From an uncultured Muribaculaceae bacterium (GTDB lineage Bacteria > Bacteroidota > Bacteroidia > Bacteroidales > Muribaculaceae), in contig CAUBWJ010000050.1 of the NCBI GenBank assembly GCA_958439725.1, positions 1 to 13,049 on the forward strand: a DNA stretch of 13,049 bases. Reading direction: 5' to 3'. The notes under the pieces are model-generated. The model ran no database searches. It had not been told where the DNA came from and saw only the letters and a list, made by a program, of their open reading frames with translations. This document shows, piece by piece, positions 1-6,904 of the stretch; within the stretch, counting starts at the first letter, position 1; every line of letters starts with the position of its first letter. The translations under genes were made by a program, and so were the position numbers.

Positions 1-1
1 G

Positions 2-673
2 ACTGATGGTACCGTAGATATAATCAAAAAATATGCTAACCGCCTTGCCTATTGGATAAGCGAACCGGATAAAGGTATTTACGACGCCATGAACAAAGGC
101 ATTGCTCGTGTTACAGGAGATTACATCAATTTCATGAATTCAGGGGATAAATTTGCCTCTAATGAAGCTATATCTATGGTTCTTAGGTACTTACAAAATG
201 GAGTGGATATTGCTTATGGTGATACATTTTTTAAATTTAAATCTCATTTTCTGTTAAGAAAACCATTGCTTTTGTCTGAAATGAGAACTAAACCACCATT
301 TTGTCATCAATCTTCGTTCATACGTAGAGATTTTCAGCTTAGATATCCGTATGATTTGAAATATCGAATTGCAGCGGATTATAATTTTTTTTATCTTGGG
401 TACTTTGAAAGAAATGCTTCTTTTCAATATATTCCTGAAATAGTTTCGGTTTTTAATTGTGCGGAAGGAACCTCAACTGATAATCTGACTGAATCAATGA
501 ATGAAAAATTCCGAATATGGGGGATAGAGCATAATTGGAAATTACAAATGCCATGGAGAATTTCGTTAATTCGTTCGCGTTTCTCACATAAACTCAAACA
601 ATTATTACCTTCAAAATTAGTGGTAAAAATCAAGAAGTTATTAGATTCTACTCGAATTCATGTAGATGAGTAA
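2..673 (+). CDS. Family 2 glycosyltransferase, 5' end cut by window edge
   Basis: The reading frame is open from base 2, so the gene begins left of the window; the ATG at 89 is internal. The 223 visible residues start in the middle of a GT-A fold domain: TDGTVDII near residue 2, then WISEPDKGIYDAMNKG (about 18-33) and DYINFMNSGD (about 40-49), the position where family-2 enzymes carry the metal/nucleotide-binding acidic motif. This run is typical of the WfgS-like branch of family 2 glycosyltransferases, which add one sugar to a lipid-linked repeat unit on the cytoplasmic side of the inner membrane. The donor and linkage cannot be read from sequence. The C-terminal part (residues about 150-223) is basic and may lie against the membrane. 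The stop is followed after 7 bases by the polymerase gene, in the same operon. Base composition is AT-rich. The family call is firm; the exact role is unknown. Confidence 0.9.
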   Translation, partial: TDGTVDIIKKYANRLAYWISEPDKGIYDAMNKGIARVTGDYINFMNSGDKFASNEAISMVLRYLQNGVDIAYGDTFFKFKSHFLLRKPLLLSEMRTKPPFCHQSSFIRRDFQLRYPYDLKYRIAADYNFFYLGYFERNASFQYIPEIVSVFNCAEGTSTDNLTESMNEKFRIWGIEHNWKLQMPWRISLIRSRFSHKLKQLLPSKLVVKIKKLLDSTRIHVDE

Positions 674-680
674 ATAAGAA

Positions 681-1976
681 ATGTCGATTAGTTTAAAACC
701 TGATTTTTCTCTATTATTTTTCCTTTTCACAGCTTCTTTAAGTGTGTGTACCATCCTCTTTGGTAAATTAGATTGGATTATATTATTTGGATGTGTTTTT
801 ATGGCACTTCCATTCATAAAATGGAATAATTTGATTATAGACAAACAGGTAAGATTGATTTCTTTACTATTTTATTTGCCTTTTTTGATATCTTTTGTTT
901 GGAGTTTTGCTCTAATTCCAATAATTAATGTTCCAGAATATAATAATTATATTAAGACCACCTTTATTTTCAGAAGTTTACATGTATTTCTTTTTTATAT
1001 TCTATTACTCTATGGAGATCAAATACTGATGAGAAGTACACATGAAAACCTAGTTAAATATTTGATGATATTTTGTTGGGGTATAATTTGGGTTTTAGGA
1101 ATATTTGGTGTTTGGCAGATTTTCGGAAGTATATTTCATATATGGGTCCCAACAATAGAGACAAGAGGAGATTTGTATTCTGCGAGAGCTCTTGGAATAA
1201 ATAGGGTTACATCTATAGCTGATGAACCCAGTTACTTGGTTCCGTTTCTGATTGATGCGATTCTGATTTTATTTTATTTAAAACGTAATAAATTAGTTAT
1301 TTTATTGAGTATAGTACTATTGTTTTCCCTCTCATTTGGAGGGTACTCGGAATCAATAATACTTATATCTATATATTTTTTATTTTCGTCAAGGAGTAAC
1401 CGAATTAAATTGCTATGTGGCATTATTGTTATTTCGTTAATCTTGATTTTGGTATTTCCCGAAATAATTGAATTGGGAACTCAGATTATTCAGTCTCGAA
1501 AAGAACTTCAGGAAGGGTTTGATCCGAGCCAGACAAGCCGTACCGCAATGATAATATATCCCATTTCAAAATGGCGTGAATTTGATATAGTATCACTTTT
1601 CTTAGGATATGGTCCAGGTAGTTCTAAATTTTTACTTGAGTCAAATCCAAACGAAGCATTGTTTACGACTTCCAATAATATTTATGCTGATTTACTTTAT
1701 GAAGAAGGAATTTTAGGAGTAATATGTTTTATAATATTAATGGTTAAGTTTTGGAATTCATTTAAACATGTTTCCAAGAAACAAAAAATTGTCTCCCGTC
1801 TTTTTCTAATACATGTAGCACTGTCGTCTTTGTATCGTGCTGATTATTCTGGAGCCCGTTACTTGGCATTATTTTTCATTATAATAATATTCAGTAAGTT
1901 ATTTCAAAAAACAGAATTATCTCCAATAAAAGAAACGGATAATTCAACTTTGGCATGTACTCGACAGTTACAGTAA
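681..1976 (+). CDS. wzy: Wzy-type O-antigen/capsule polymerase (multi-pass membrane protein)
   Basis: A 431-residue, very hydrophobic protein with roughly ten or more membrane segments and a larger soluble loop at about residues 262-300, which fits Wzy polymerases. These join lipid-linked repeat units into polymer on the periplasmic face of the inner membrane. Family-like signs are DEPSYLVPF (181-189) at the start of a membrane helix, an Arg in the periplasmic loop (SQTSRTAM, about 283-290), GYGPGSSKFL (309-318) and SNNIYADLLYEEGILGV (331-347), which matches the C-terminal 'N-x-Y...L...EGILG' signature. Wzy proteins diverge fast, so topology and location carry much of the call; a WaaL-like ligase is the main alternative. 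The gene is strongly AT-rich: 18 of 60 bases are G/C in the line from 1321. The start at 681 follows the upstream stop by 7 bases, and the last 22 bases overlap the next gene, suggesting coupled translation. Confidence 0.85.
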   Translation: MSISLKPDFSLLFFLFTASLSVCTILFGKLDWIILFGCVFMALPFIKWNNLIIDKQVRLISLLFYLPFLISFVWSFALIPIINVPEYNNYIKTTFIFRSLHVFLFYILLLYGDQILMRSTHENLVKYLMIFCWGIIWVLGIFGVWQIFGSIFHIWVPTIETRGDLYSARALGINRVTSIADEPSYLVPFLIDAILILFYLKRNKLVILLSIVLLFSLSFGGYSESIILISIYFLFSSRSNRIKLLCGIIVISLILILVFPEIIELGTQIIQSRKELQEGFDPSQTSRTAMIIYPISKWREFDIVSLFLGYGPGSSKFLLESNPNEALFTTSNNIYADLLYEEGILGVICFIILMVKFWNSFKHVSKKQKIVSRLFLIHVALSSLYRADYSGARYLALFFIIIIFSKLFQKTELSPIKETDNSTLACTRQLQ

Positions 1977-2755
1977 TTATTCCCACATATAACCCCGGGG
2001 AATATCTCTTGGATTGTTTGAAATCCTTGAAAAATCAGACTCTTGACAAAGATCTTTTCAAAGTTCTTATTGTACTGAACGGTGATAAAGAACCATATTA
2101 TTCACTTATTGAAGAATGGCTAGATAGTCTATCCTGTCAGACCGAGTTAATATATACTCCCGAAAAAGGTGTTTCCAATGCCCGGAATCTAGCTCTTGAT
2201 TCTGTCACTTCTTCTTACGTAGCATTCATAGATGATGATGACTATGTTTCACCTCATTATCTTGAATCACTACTTGAATGTGCGGAAAGTAGTCCGATAG
2301 GGACAATTGCATGCAGTGATGTAAGAACCTTTGATATTAATAACAAATTCGGTCGAGACTATATTTCCAGAGCTTATACGTTTGCCGTCGATAATTCTGA
2401 AAAAAAGAGTCTTGTCAGCCGTCGTAGTTTCCTTTCTTCAAGTTGTTGCAAGCTGATTCCCACAGCATTGATTGGTAAAAGGCGTTTTAACGCTAAAGTA
2501 AGAATCGGGGAAGATGCACTCTTCATGGCTACTATTTCAGACATGATAAAAGCCATTGTACCGGCATCATCAGACGCTATCTATTATAGACGTCTGCGCC
2601 CTAATTCCGCCAGTCGTCGGAAAGAACCGTTTTGTGACAGGATCAAACGAAAAAGTTCTCTTATATCCATTTACTTGAACATATACTTTTCTGCATTTCC
2701 TAAATACAATTCTATTTTTTTTATAACAAGGATTCTCGCAATAATAAAGGGATAA
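1955..2755 (+). CDS. Family 2 glycosyltransferase
   Basis: A 266-residue protein with a complete GT-A domain at its N-terminus. VTVIIPTYNPGEYLLDCL (5-22) is the nucleotide-binding first strand, KGVSNARNLAL (71-81) is the usual family-2 helix, and FIDDDDYVSP (91-100) is the DxD-type motif that binds the metal and nucleotide-sugar. GEDALF (185-190) supplies an acidic pair where the catalytic base is expected. The C-terminal region is basic (RRLRPNSASRRKEP, 212-225) and ends in a hydrophobic stretch that may contact the membrane. The enzyme should add one sugar to the repeat unit in the cytoplasm; donor and linkage are not deducible. The chosen ATG lies inside the wzy reading frame; it is kept because the essential first strand starts only a few residues later and no later start would preserve it. 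The next gene follows 3 bases after the stop. Confidence 0.92.
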   Translation: MYSTVTVIIPTYNPGEYLLDCLKSLKNQTLDKDLFKVLIVLNGDKEPYYSLIEEWLDSLSCQTELIYTPEKGVSNARNLALDSVTSSYVAFIDDDDYVSPHYLESLLECAESSPIGTIACSDVRTFDINNKFGRDYISRAYTFAVDNSEKKSLVSRRSFLSSSCCKLIPTALIGKRRFNAKVRIGEDALFMATISDMIKAIVPASSDAIYYRRLRPNSASRRKEPFCDRIKRKSSLISIYLNIYFSAFPKYNSIFFITRILAIIKG

Positions 2756-2758
2756 ACC

Positions 2759-3976
2759 ATGAAGATTCTATTTCTGACCGACAATTTTCCTCCTGAAGTC
2801 AATGCTCCGGCATCACGCACATTCGACCATTGTCGGGAATGGGCGAAAAATGGAGACGAAGTAACTGTAATAACATGTGCTCCGAATTTTCCTCAAGGCA
2901 AGGTCTATCCGGGATATAAGAACAAATTTTGGCAGGAGGAACGGATTGAGGGCATTAGGGTAATCCGCGTATGGAGCTACATCGTGGCAAATAAAGGTTT
3001 TCTGAAAAGGACATTGGATTTTATCAGCTATTCAGTAAGCTCGTTTTTTGCAGGATTATTCGTAAAGAGTGATTTAATTGTGGCAACTTCACCTCAGTTT
3101 TTTACGGCTTTGAGTGGTAGGGCACTTTCGTTTTGGAAGCGAACACCGTGGGTTATGGAAGTACGCGATCTATGGCCTGAAAGTATTAAGACGGTGGGAG
3201 CAATGAAGGACAATGCTTTCATCCGGCATTTTGAATGGCAGGAAAAACGTTGTTATAAATCGGCGAAAAAAATTGTGGTTGTCACGGATTCTTTCCGGGA
3301 AAAATTGATTGAGCGTGGAATACCCTCCAAAAAAATTGCTGTGGTAAAGAATGGAGTGGATAGGTCGTTATTCGTTCCTCAACCTAAAGATTCCGAATTA
3401 ACTTCAAAGTTAAAACTTGATGGAAAAACAGTAGTCGGGTATATTGGCACTCATGGGATGGCCCATAAACTCGATTTTATCATTCAGACGGCATCAAAAC
3501 TGAAAGATACTAATCCTGAGTATCATTTCTTGTTTATAGGTAACGGGGCTGAGAAAGAAAAACTGTTGAAGCTTAAGGAGGACTTGAACTGCGATAATGT
3601 CACGATGCTTGACAGTGTGCCGAAGGCCGAAGTGAAAAACTATATTTCGATTCTTGATGTATGTCTGATTAATCTCCGTAAATCAGATTTATTTACTACT
3701 GTTATTCCTTCTAAAATTTTTGAAAACGCGGCCATGGAAGTTCCTATTCTTATGGGTGTGGAAGGGGAAGCAAGAGAAATTGTGGAGCATTATAATGCCG
3801 GAATTTGCTTTGAGCCGGAAAATGAAGGAGATTTTATCGCCAAACTAAAGATAATTACGCATCCGGAAAATCAGAAGGCATTCAAGGATGGATGCAAAAG
3901 GTTGGCAATAGATTTTGACCGAAAAAATCTCGCTGAAAAGATGCTTAATGTACTTCATCAGGCATCAGGCAAATAG
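2759..3976 (+). CDS. Family 4 glycosyltransferase, WbuB-like
   Basis: A 405-residue GT-B enzyme. The N-terminal Rossmann domain begins ILFLTDNFPPEVNAPASR (3-20), with FPQGKVYPGY (44-53) and MEVRDLWPES (133-142), the run that marks WbuB-type enzymes. The C-terminal domain has KNGVD (197-201), VVGYIGTHGMAHKLD (225-239), LFIGNGAEK (258-266) and IPSKIFENAAMEVPI (316-330). E322 and E340 are the likely acidic residues that hold the donor nucleotide in this family. Known WbuB relatives transfer amino-deoxy sugars such as N-acetyl-L-fucosamine onto undecaprenyl-linked GlcNAc or a similar acceptor. That specificity is only a hint here, because no fucosamine-synthesis gene is visible. Length is normal and all expected motifs are present. 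It lies 3 bases after the previous gene and 15 before wecB. Its composition is intermediate between the AT-rich genes to the left and the GC-rich wecB. Confidence 0.92.
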   Translation: MKILFLTDNFPPEVNAPASRTFDHCREWAKNGDEVTVITCAPNFPQGKVYPGYKNKFWQEERIEGIRVIRVWSYIVANKGFLKRTLDFISYSVSSFFAGLFVKSDLIVATSPQFFTALSGRALSFWKRTPWVMEVRDLWPESIKTVGAMKDNAFIRHFEWQEKRCYKSAKKIVVVTDSFREKLIERGIPSKKIAVVKNGVDRSLFVPQPKDSELTSKLKLDGKTVVGYIGTHGMAHKLDFIIQTASKLKDTNPEYHFLFIGNGAEKEKLLKLKEDLNCDNVTMLDSVPKAEVKNYISILDVCLINLRKSDLFTTVIPSKIFENAAMEVPILMGVEGEAREIVEHYNAGICFEPENEGDFIAKLKIITHPENQKAFKDGCKRLAIDFDRKNLAEKMLNVLHQASGK

Positions 3977-3991
3977 TAATTATTCGAGTAT

Positions 3992-5143
3992 ATGAAAAAA
4001 ATAATGCTTGTCTTCGGCACACGTCCCGAAGCGATAAAAATGGCTCCGCTTGTCAAGGAGTTCCAGAAACATCCCCAAGAGTTTGAAACAATAGTCTGCG
4101 TTACGGGACAGCACCGCCAGATGCTTGACCAGGTGCTAGATATCTTTGATATCAAGCCTGACTACGACCTCAATATCATGAAGCAGGGACAGGACCTCTA
4201 TGACGTCACCGCCCGTGTGCTCACCGGCATGCGCGATGTTCTCGCCGAGTCGAAGCCTGACGTTGTCTTGGTGCATGGCGACACCACGACCTCTACCGCC
4301 GCGGCATTGGCTGCCTTCTATCAGCAGATACCGGTAGGTCACGTGGAGGCCGGTCTGCGAACCCACAACATCTACTCTCCGTGGCCCGAAGAGATGAACC
4401 GCCAGGTAACCGGGCGCATAGCCACATACGATTTTGCGCCCACGCCCCTGAGCCGCGACAATCTGCTCGCCGAAGGCGTTGACGATGCCAAAATAACCGT
4501 GACCGGCAACACGGTGATTGATGCTCTTTACTGGGTTGTTGACAAAATCAAGTCATCTTCCGAACTGCAGGCCGACCTCAGCGCCGAGCTCCTGAAAGCC
4601 GGCTATGATGTTAATCGGCTCAATAACGGGCGCAAGCTCGTTCTCATCACGGGCCACCGTCGCGAGAACTTCGGTGACGGCTTCATATCAATGTGCCGGG
4701 CCATCAAGGCTCTAACCGAGAAATACCCCGAAGTCGACTTTGTCTATCCCATGCACTTGAATCCCAACGTGCGCAAGCCCATCCATGAAGTATTCGGAGA
4801 AGATCTTTCGGGACTGGGCAATATGTTCTTCATCGAGCCTCTTGAGTATCTCTCATTCGTCTTCCTGATGGAAAAATCATCGATTGTGCTCACCGACAGC
4901 GGCGGCATCCAGGAAGAGGCCCCCGGCCTCGGTAAACCGGTGCTTGTGATGCGCGACACCACCGAGCGCCCCGAAGCTCTCTCTGCAGGAACCGTCCGCC
5001 TTGTAGGCACCGACTACGACAAGATAGTATCAGAAGTCTCCTCTCTCCTCGACGATGAAAAACATTATGACGAAATGTCAAAGGCCGTGAATCCCTACGG
5101 CGACGGACTCGCCTGCCGGCGTATAGTTGACACATTCAAATAA
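3992..5143 (+). CDS. wecB: UDP-N-acetylglucosamine 2-epimerase (non-hydrolysing)
   Basis: A 383-residue cytoplasmic enzyme that interconverts UDP-GlcNAc and UDP-ManNAc, the first step towards UDP-ManNAcA. The whole family pattern is present: FGTRPEAIKMAPL (8-20), TGQHRQMLDQ (38-47), HGDTTT (95-100) with the active-site Asp at 97, GHVEAGLRT (116-124) with Glu 119, PWPEEMNR (130-137), TGHRRENFG (220-228) with His 222, and TDSGGIQEEAPGLGKPVLV (301-319), which binds the UDP moiety. Length is normal. The GC content is obviously higher than in the upstream genes: 37 of 60 bases are G/C in the line from 4261. This suggests the gene has a different history from the transferase genes. Neighbour wecC starts 17 bases downstream and completes the pathway. 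There is no Shine-Dalgarno sequence before the start, as is usual in Bacteroidetes; the ATG is fixed by alignment of the N-terminal motif. Confidence 0.97.
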   Translation: MKKIMLVFGTRPEAIKMAPLVKEFQKHPQEFETIVCVTGQHRQMLDQVLDIFDIKPDYDLNIMKQGQDLYDVTARVLTGMRDVLAESKPDVVLVHGDTTTSTAAALAAFYQQIPVGHVEAGLRTHNIYSPWPEEMNRQVTGRIATYDFAPTPLSRDNLLAEGVDDAKITVTGNTVIDALYWVVDKIKSSSELQADLSAELLKAGYDVNRLNNGRKLVLITGHRRENFGDGFISMCRAIKALTEKYPEVDFVYPMHLNPNVRKPIHEVFGEDLSGLGNMFFIEPLEYLSFVFLMEKSSIVLTDSGGIQEEAPGLGKPVLVMRDTTERPEALSAGTVRLVGTDYDKIVSEVSSLLDDEKHYDEMSKAVNPYGDGLACRRIVDTFK

Positions 5144-5160
5144 CCACATAAATTTTTAAC

Positions 5161-6366
5161 ATGAAAGCTTGTTTCATGGGCCTGGGTTACATCGGGCTCC
5201 CGACTGCTATTATCGCAGCCAAACATGGTGTCGACATAGTAGGTGTCGATATAAATCCTTCTGTAGTAGAGCAAACCAATGCGGGGCACCTTCATATTAT
5301 AGAGCCCGGAATGGAGGAAATGCTTCAGGAAGTAGTTAAATCAGGAAAGCTTCACGCGTCGACAACTCCGGAAGTTGCCGACGCTTATTTTATGGTAGTA
5401 CCTACTCCCTTCAAAGGCAATCATGAACCTGACGTGAGCTATGTCGAAGCTGCCACACGCGCTGTTATTCCATTGCTTAAAGATGGAGACCTCTATGTAA
5501 TTGAATCAACCTCTCCTGTAGGTACAACGGAAAAAATGGCTGAGATCATATTCAGCGAGCGTCCCGAACTTAAAGGCAAAATACATATTGCCTATTGTCC
5601 GGAGCGTGTCCTTCCCGGGAACGTCATTTATGAACTCGTTCATAACGACCGAGTTATCGGCGGCCTCGATGAGGCATCCACTAAGAAAGCTCAGGAGTTT
5701 TACAGCCAGTTTGTACAGGGCACGCTTCATCCCACAAATGCCCGTACTGCCGAAATGTGTAAGCTCACTGAAAACTCAAGCCGCGACGTCCAAATTGCTT
5801 TCGCCAACGAACTGTCGCTGATTTGCGACAAGGCCGGAATTAATGTATGGGATCTCATAAATCTTGCCAATAAGCATCCTCGTGTCAATATCCTTCAGCC
5901 TGGATGTGGGGTAGGAGGACATTGTATTGCCGTAGACCCCTATTTCATAACTGCCGATTTTCCCGCTGAATCGAAACTTATTGCGGCTGCCCGTGAAATA
6001 AATAACTATAAAGCTTTCTGGTGCGCAGAGAAAGTCAAGAATGCAATGCTTGAATTCGAGCTCAAAAATCATCGTAAGCCTGTGGTGGCAATGATGGGTC
6101 TCGCCTTTAAGCCCGATATCGACGACCTTCGCGAGTCACCGGCAAAACAAATTGTAAGCCGTGTTATGCAAAGTTGCAACAATGCCAATATTATGGTCGT
6201 AGAGCCTAATGTAGCCTCCCATAACGTCTTCAAACTCACAGATTATAAAGAAGCGTACGATAAAGCCGATATCGTAGTATTCCTTACCGCCCACAAACCA
6301 TTCAAATCCCTTCCATGGAGCGATAACAAGGTTATACTTGATTTCTGCGGCATATTTAAGAGATAA
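5161..6366 (+). CDS. wecC: UDP-N-acetyl-D-mannosamine dehydrogenase
   Basis: A 401-residue member of the UDP-glucose/UDP-ManNAc dehydrogenase family. It oxidises UDP-ManNAc to UDP-ManNAcA with two NAD+. The N-terminal NAD-binding fold starts CFMGLGYIGLPTA (4-16) with Asp 30 (GVDIN) at the end of the second strand. VVPTPF (79-84), ESTSPVGTT (115-123) and YCPERVLPG (145-153) follow. The central helix has EMCKLTENSSRDVQIAFANE (199-218) with the conserved Lys 201 and Asn 205. GCGVGGHCIAVDPYF (248-262) holds the catalytic Cys at 255. The C-terminal domain has GLAFKPDIDDLRESPA. The ManNAc rather than glucose assignment rests on the direct wecB partner and on the PGCGVGGHCIAVDP wording; other UDP-HexNAc dehydrogenases remain possible. 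It appears to be the last gene of the polysaccharide operon: it is followed by a hairpin terminator and then an oppositely oriented tRNA gene. Confidence 0.94.
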   Translation: MKACFMGLGYIGLPTAIIAAKHGVDIVGVDINPSVVEQTNAGHLHIIEPGMEEMLQEVVKSGKLHASTTPEVADAYFMVVPTPFKGNHEPDVSYVEAATRAVIPLLKDGDLYVIESTSPVGTTEKMAEIIFSERPELKGKIHIAYCPERVLPGNVIYELVHNDRVIGGLDEASTKKAQEFYSQFVQGTLHPTNARTAEMCKLTENSSRDVQIAFANELSLICDKAGINVWDLINLANKHPRVNILQPGCGVGGHCIAVDPYFITADFPAESKLIAAAREINNYKAFWCAEKVKNAMLEFELKNHRKPVVAMMGLAFKPDIDDLRESPAKQIVSRVMQSCNNANIMVVEPNVASHNVFKLTDYKEAYDKADIVVFLTAHKPFKSLPWSDNKVILDFCGIFKR

Positions 6367-6393
6367 ACTAACAGCCCAATCCATAAGAAATCT

Positions 6394-6430
6394 GAGATAG
6401 TCGCTCCGCACCTCGCGAGGCGACTATTTT
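6394..6430 (+). terminator. Rho-independent-type terminator of the polysaccharide operon
   Basis: A perfect 8-bp inverted repeat, ATAGTCGC at 6397-6404 and GCGACTAT at 6420-6427, is extended by A-U and G-U pairs at its base and followed by TTT. The 15-base loop itself contains the palindrome CCTCGCGAGG (6411-6420), which overlaps the right arm by one base, so a second fold is possible. It lies 27 bases after the wecC stop, the right place to end the operon transcript. Confidence 0.7.
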
Positions 6431-6438
6431 CATACTTA

Positions 6439-6473
6439 GGGAAAGTGGGTGCTGAGGCGCTGGGTGGGAGGGG
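6439..6473 (+). other. G-rich tract with five G-runs between two terminators
   Basis: Runs of three or four G occur at 6439-6441, 6447-6449, 6462-6464, 6466-6468 and 6470-6473 on the + strand. The last three are separated by single bases. Four-run sets need a loop of 12 bases, so this is a relaxed G-quadruplex candidate only. It sits in the short non-coding gap between the operon terminator and the tRNA-side hairpin. Confidence 0.3.
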
Positions 6474-6483
6474 ATATAGATGC

Positions 6484-6535
6484 GAAAATAGCTGAGAGAT
6501 GAGGTGGGTTAGGTCTCTATCAGTCAGCTATTTTC
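6484..6535 (-). terminator. Long-stem hairpin, terminator of tRNA-Ser (possibly two-way)
   Basis: A perfect 12-bp inverted repeat, GAAAATAGCTGA at 6484-6495 and TCAGCTATTTTC at 6524-6535, encloses a 28-base loop that can form a further AGAGA/TCTCT stem (6495-6499 with 6514-6518). Because the arms are A-rich on the left and T-rich on the right, the RNA reads as a stem ending in a U-run on either strand. It starts 5 bases past the 3' end of the minus-strand tRNA gene, so it probably ends that transcript, and it could also catch read-through from wecC. Confidence 0.65.
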
Positions 6536-6539
6536 TGTG

Positions 6540-6627
6540 CGGAGTGGGCGAGATTCGAACTCGCGAGCCGCTTTTGGCGACTACACGCTTTCCAGGCGTG
6601 CCTCTTCAGCCACTCGAGCACCACTCC
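6540..6627 (-). tRNA. tRNA-Ser (anticodon GGA)
   Basis: Read on the minus strand, the gene starts GGAGTGG and ends CCACTCC plus a discriminator G at 6540, giving a perfect 7-bp acceptor stem. The anticodon arm is CACGC-CTGGAAA-GCGTG with anticodon GGA (complement of 6591-6593), reading UCC/UCU serine codons. A long variable arm (GTCGCCAAAAGCGGC region) marks it as a class II tRNA, as expected for serine. The T arm has GTTCGAATC, flanked by a CGCGA/TCTCG-type stem. The 3' CCA is not encoded: the bases after the discriminator read CAC. It lies just beyond the polysaccharide operon, on the opposite strand. Confidence 0.97.
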
Positions 6628-6676
6628 AAATGTTATGTGACAGCCTCTATACTGGAGGTTTTTGGGTTTTGCGTTG

Positions 6677-6684
6677 CAAAGGTA
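6677..6684 (-). promoter_or_regulatory. Probable -7 box of the tRNA-Ser promoter
   Basis: The minus strand reads TACCTTTG here, an exact match to the Bacteroidetes -7 consensus TAnnTTTG, 49 bases upstream of the mature tRNA 5' end. About 20 bases further upstream is only a weak -33 element (TTAG). The identical 8-mer occurs in the promoter of the gene at 11299-12609. The rest of the gap up to 6904 has no plausible gene; only a 5-bp hairpin GGCCG/CGGCC (6768-6793) stands out. Confidence 0.55.
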
Positions 6685-6904
6685 AGGTTTTTTCCGGATA
6701 ATGACTAATGATTTTTGTTTTTTATTTGCATGGCTAACCTAAATGCCTCATAAAATCCCTCTCTAATGGCCGCGATAAAGTTCTATAACGGCCTTTCCCT
6801 CAACTCTTACCGACTCAGATATACCCACCCCAGCCCATAAAACTCCCGGCCATATTTCTATGGTAAAATCGTATGGTTGTCAATATTTCTGGGCATATAA
6901 TAGA

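Noticed and set aside
4744..5135. Minus-strand frames over the 3' part of wecB
   Set aside because: Arg/Gly-rich shadows that arise from the GC-rich codon use of wecB.
6499..6708. Plus-strand 69-codon frame over the tRNA gene (contains GEIRTREPLLATTRFPG)
   Set aside because: This is the well-known spurious translation of the antisense strand of tRNA-Ser; the frame is explained entirely by the tRNA sequence.
6768..6793. GGCCG/CGGCC hairpin as terminator of the barrel gene
   Set aside because: A 5-bp stem with a 16-base loop and no T-run on the minus strand; it is also over 100 bases after the stop.
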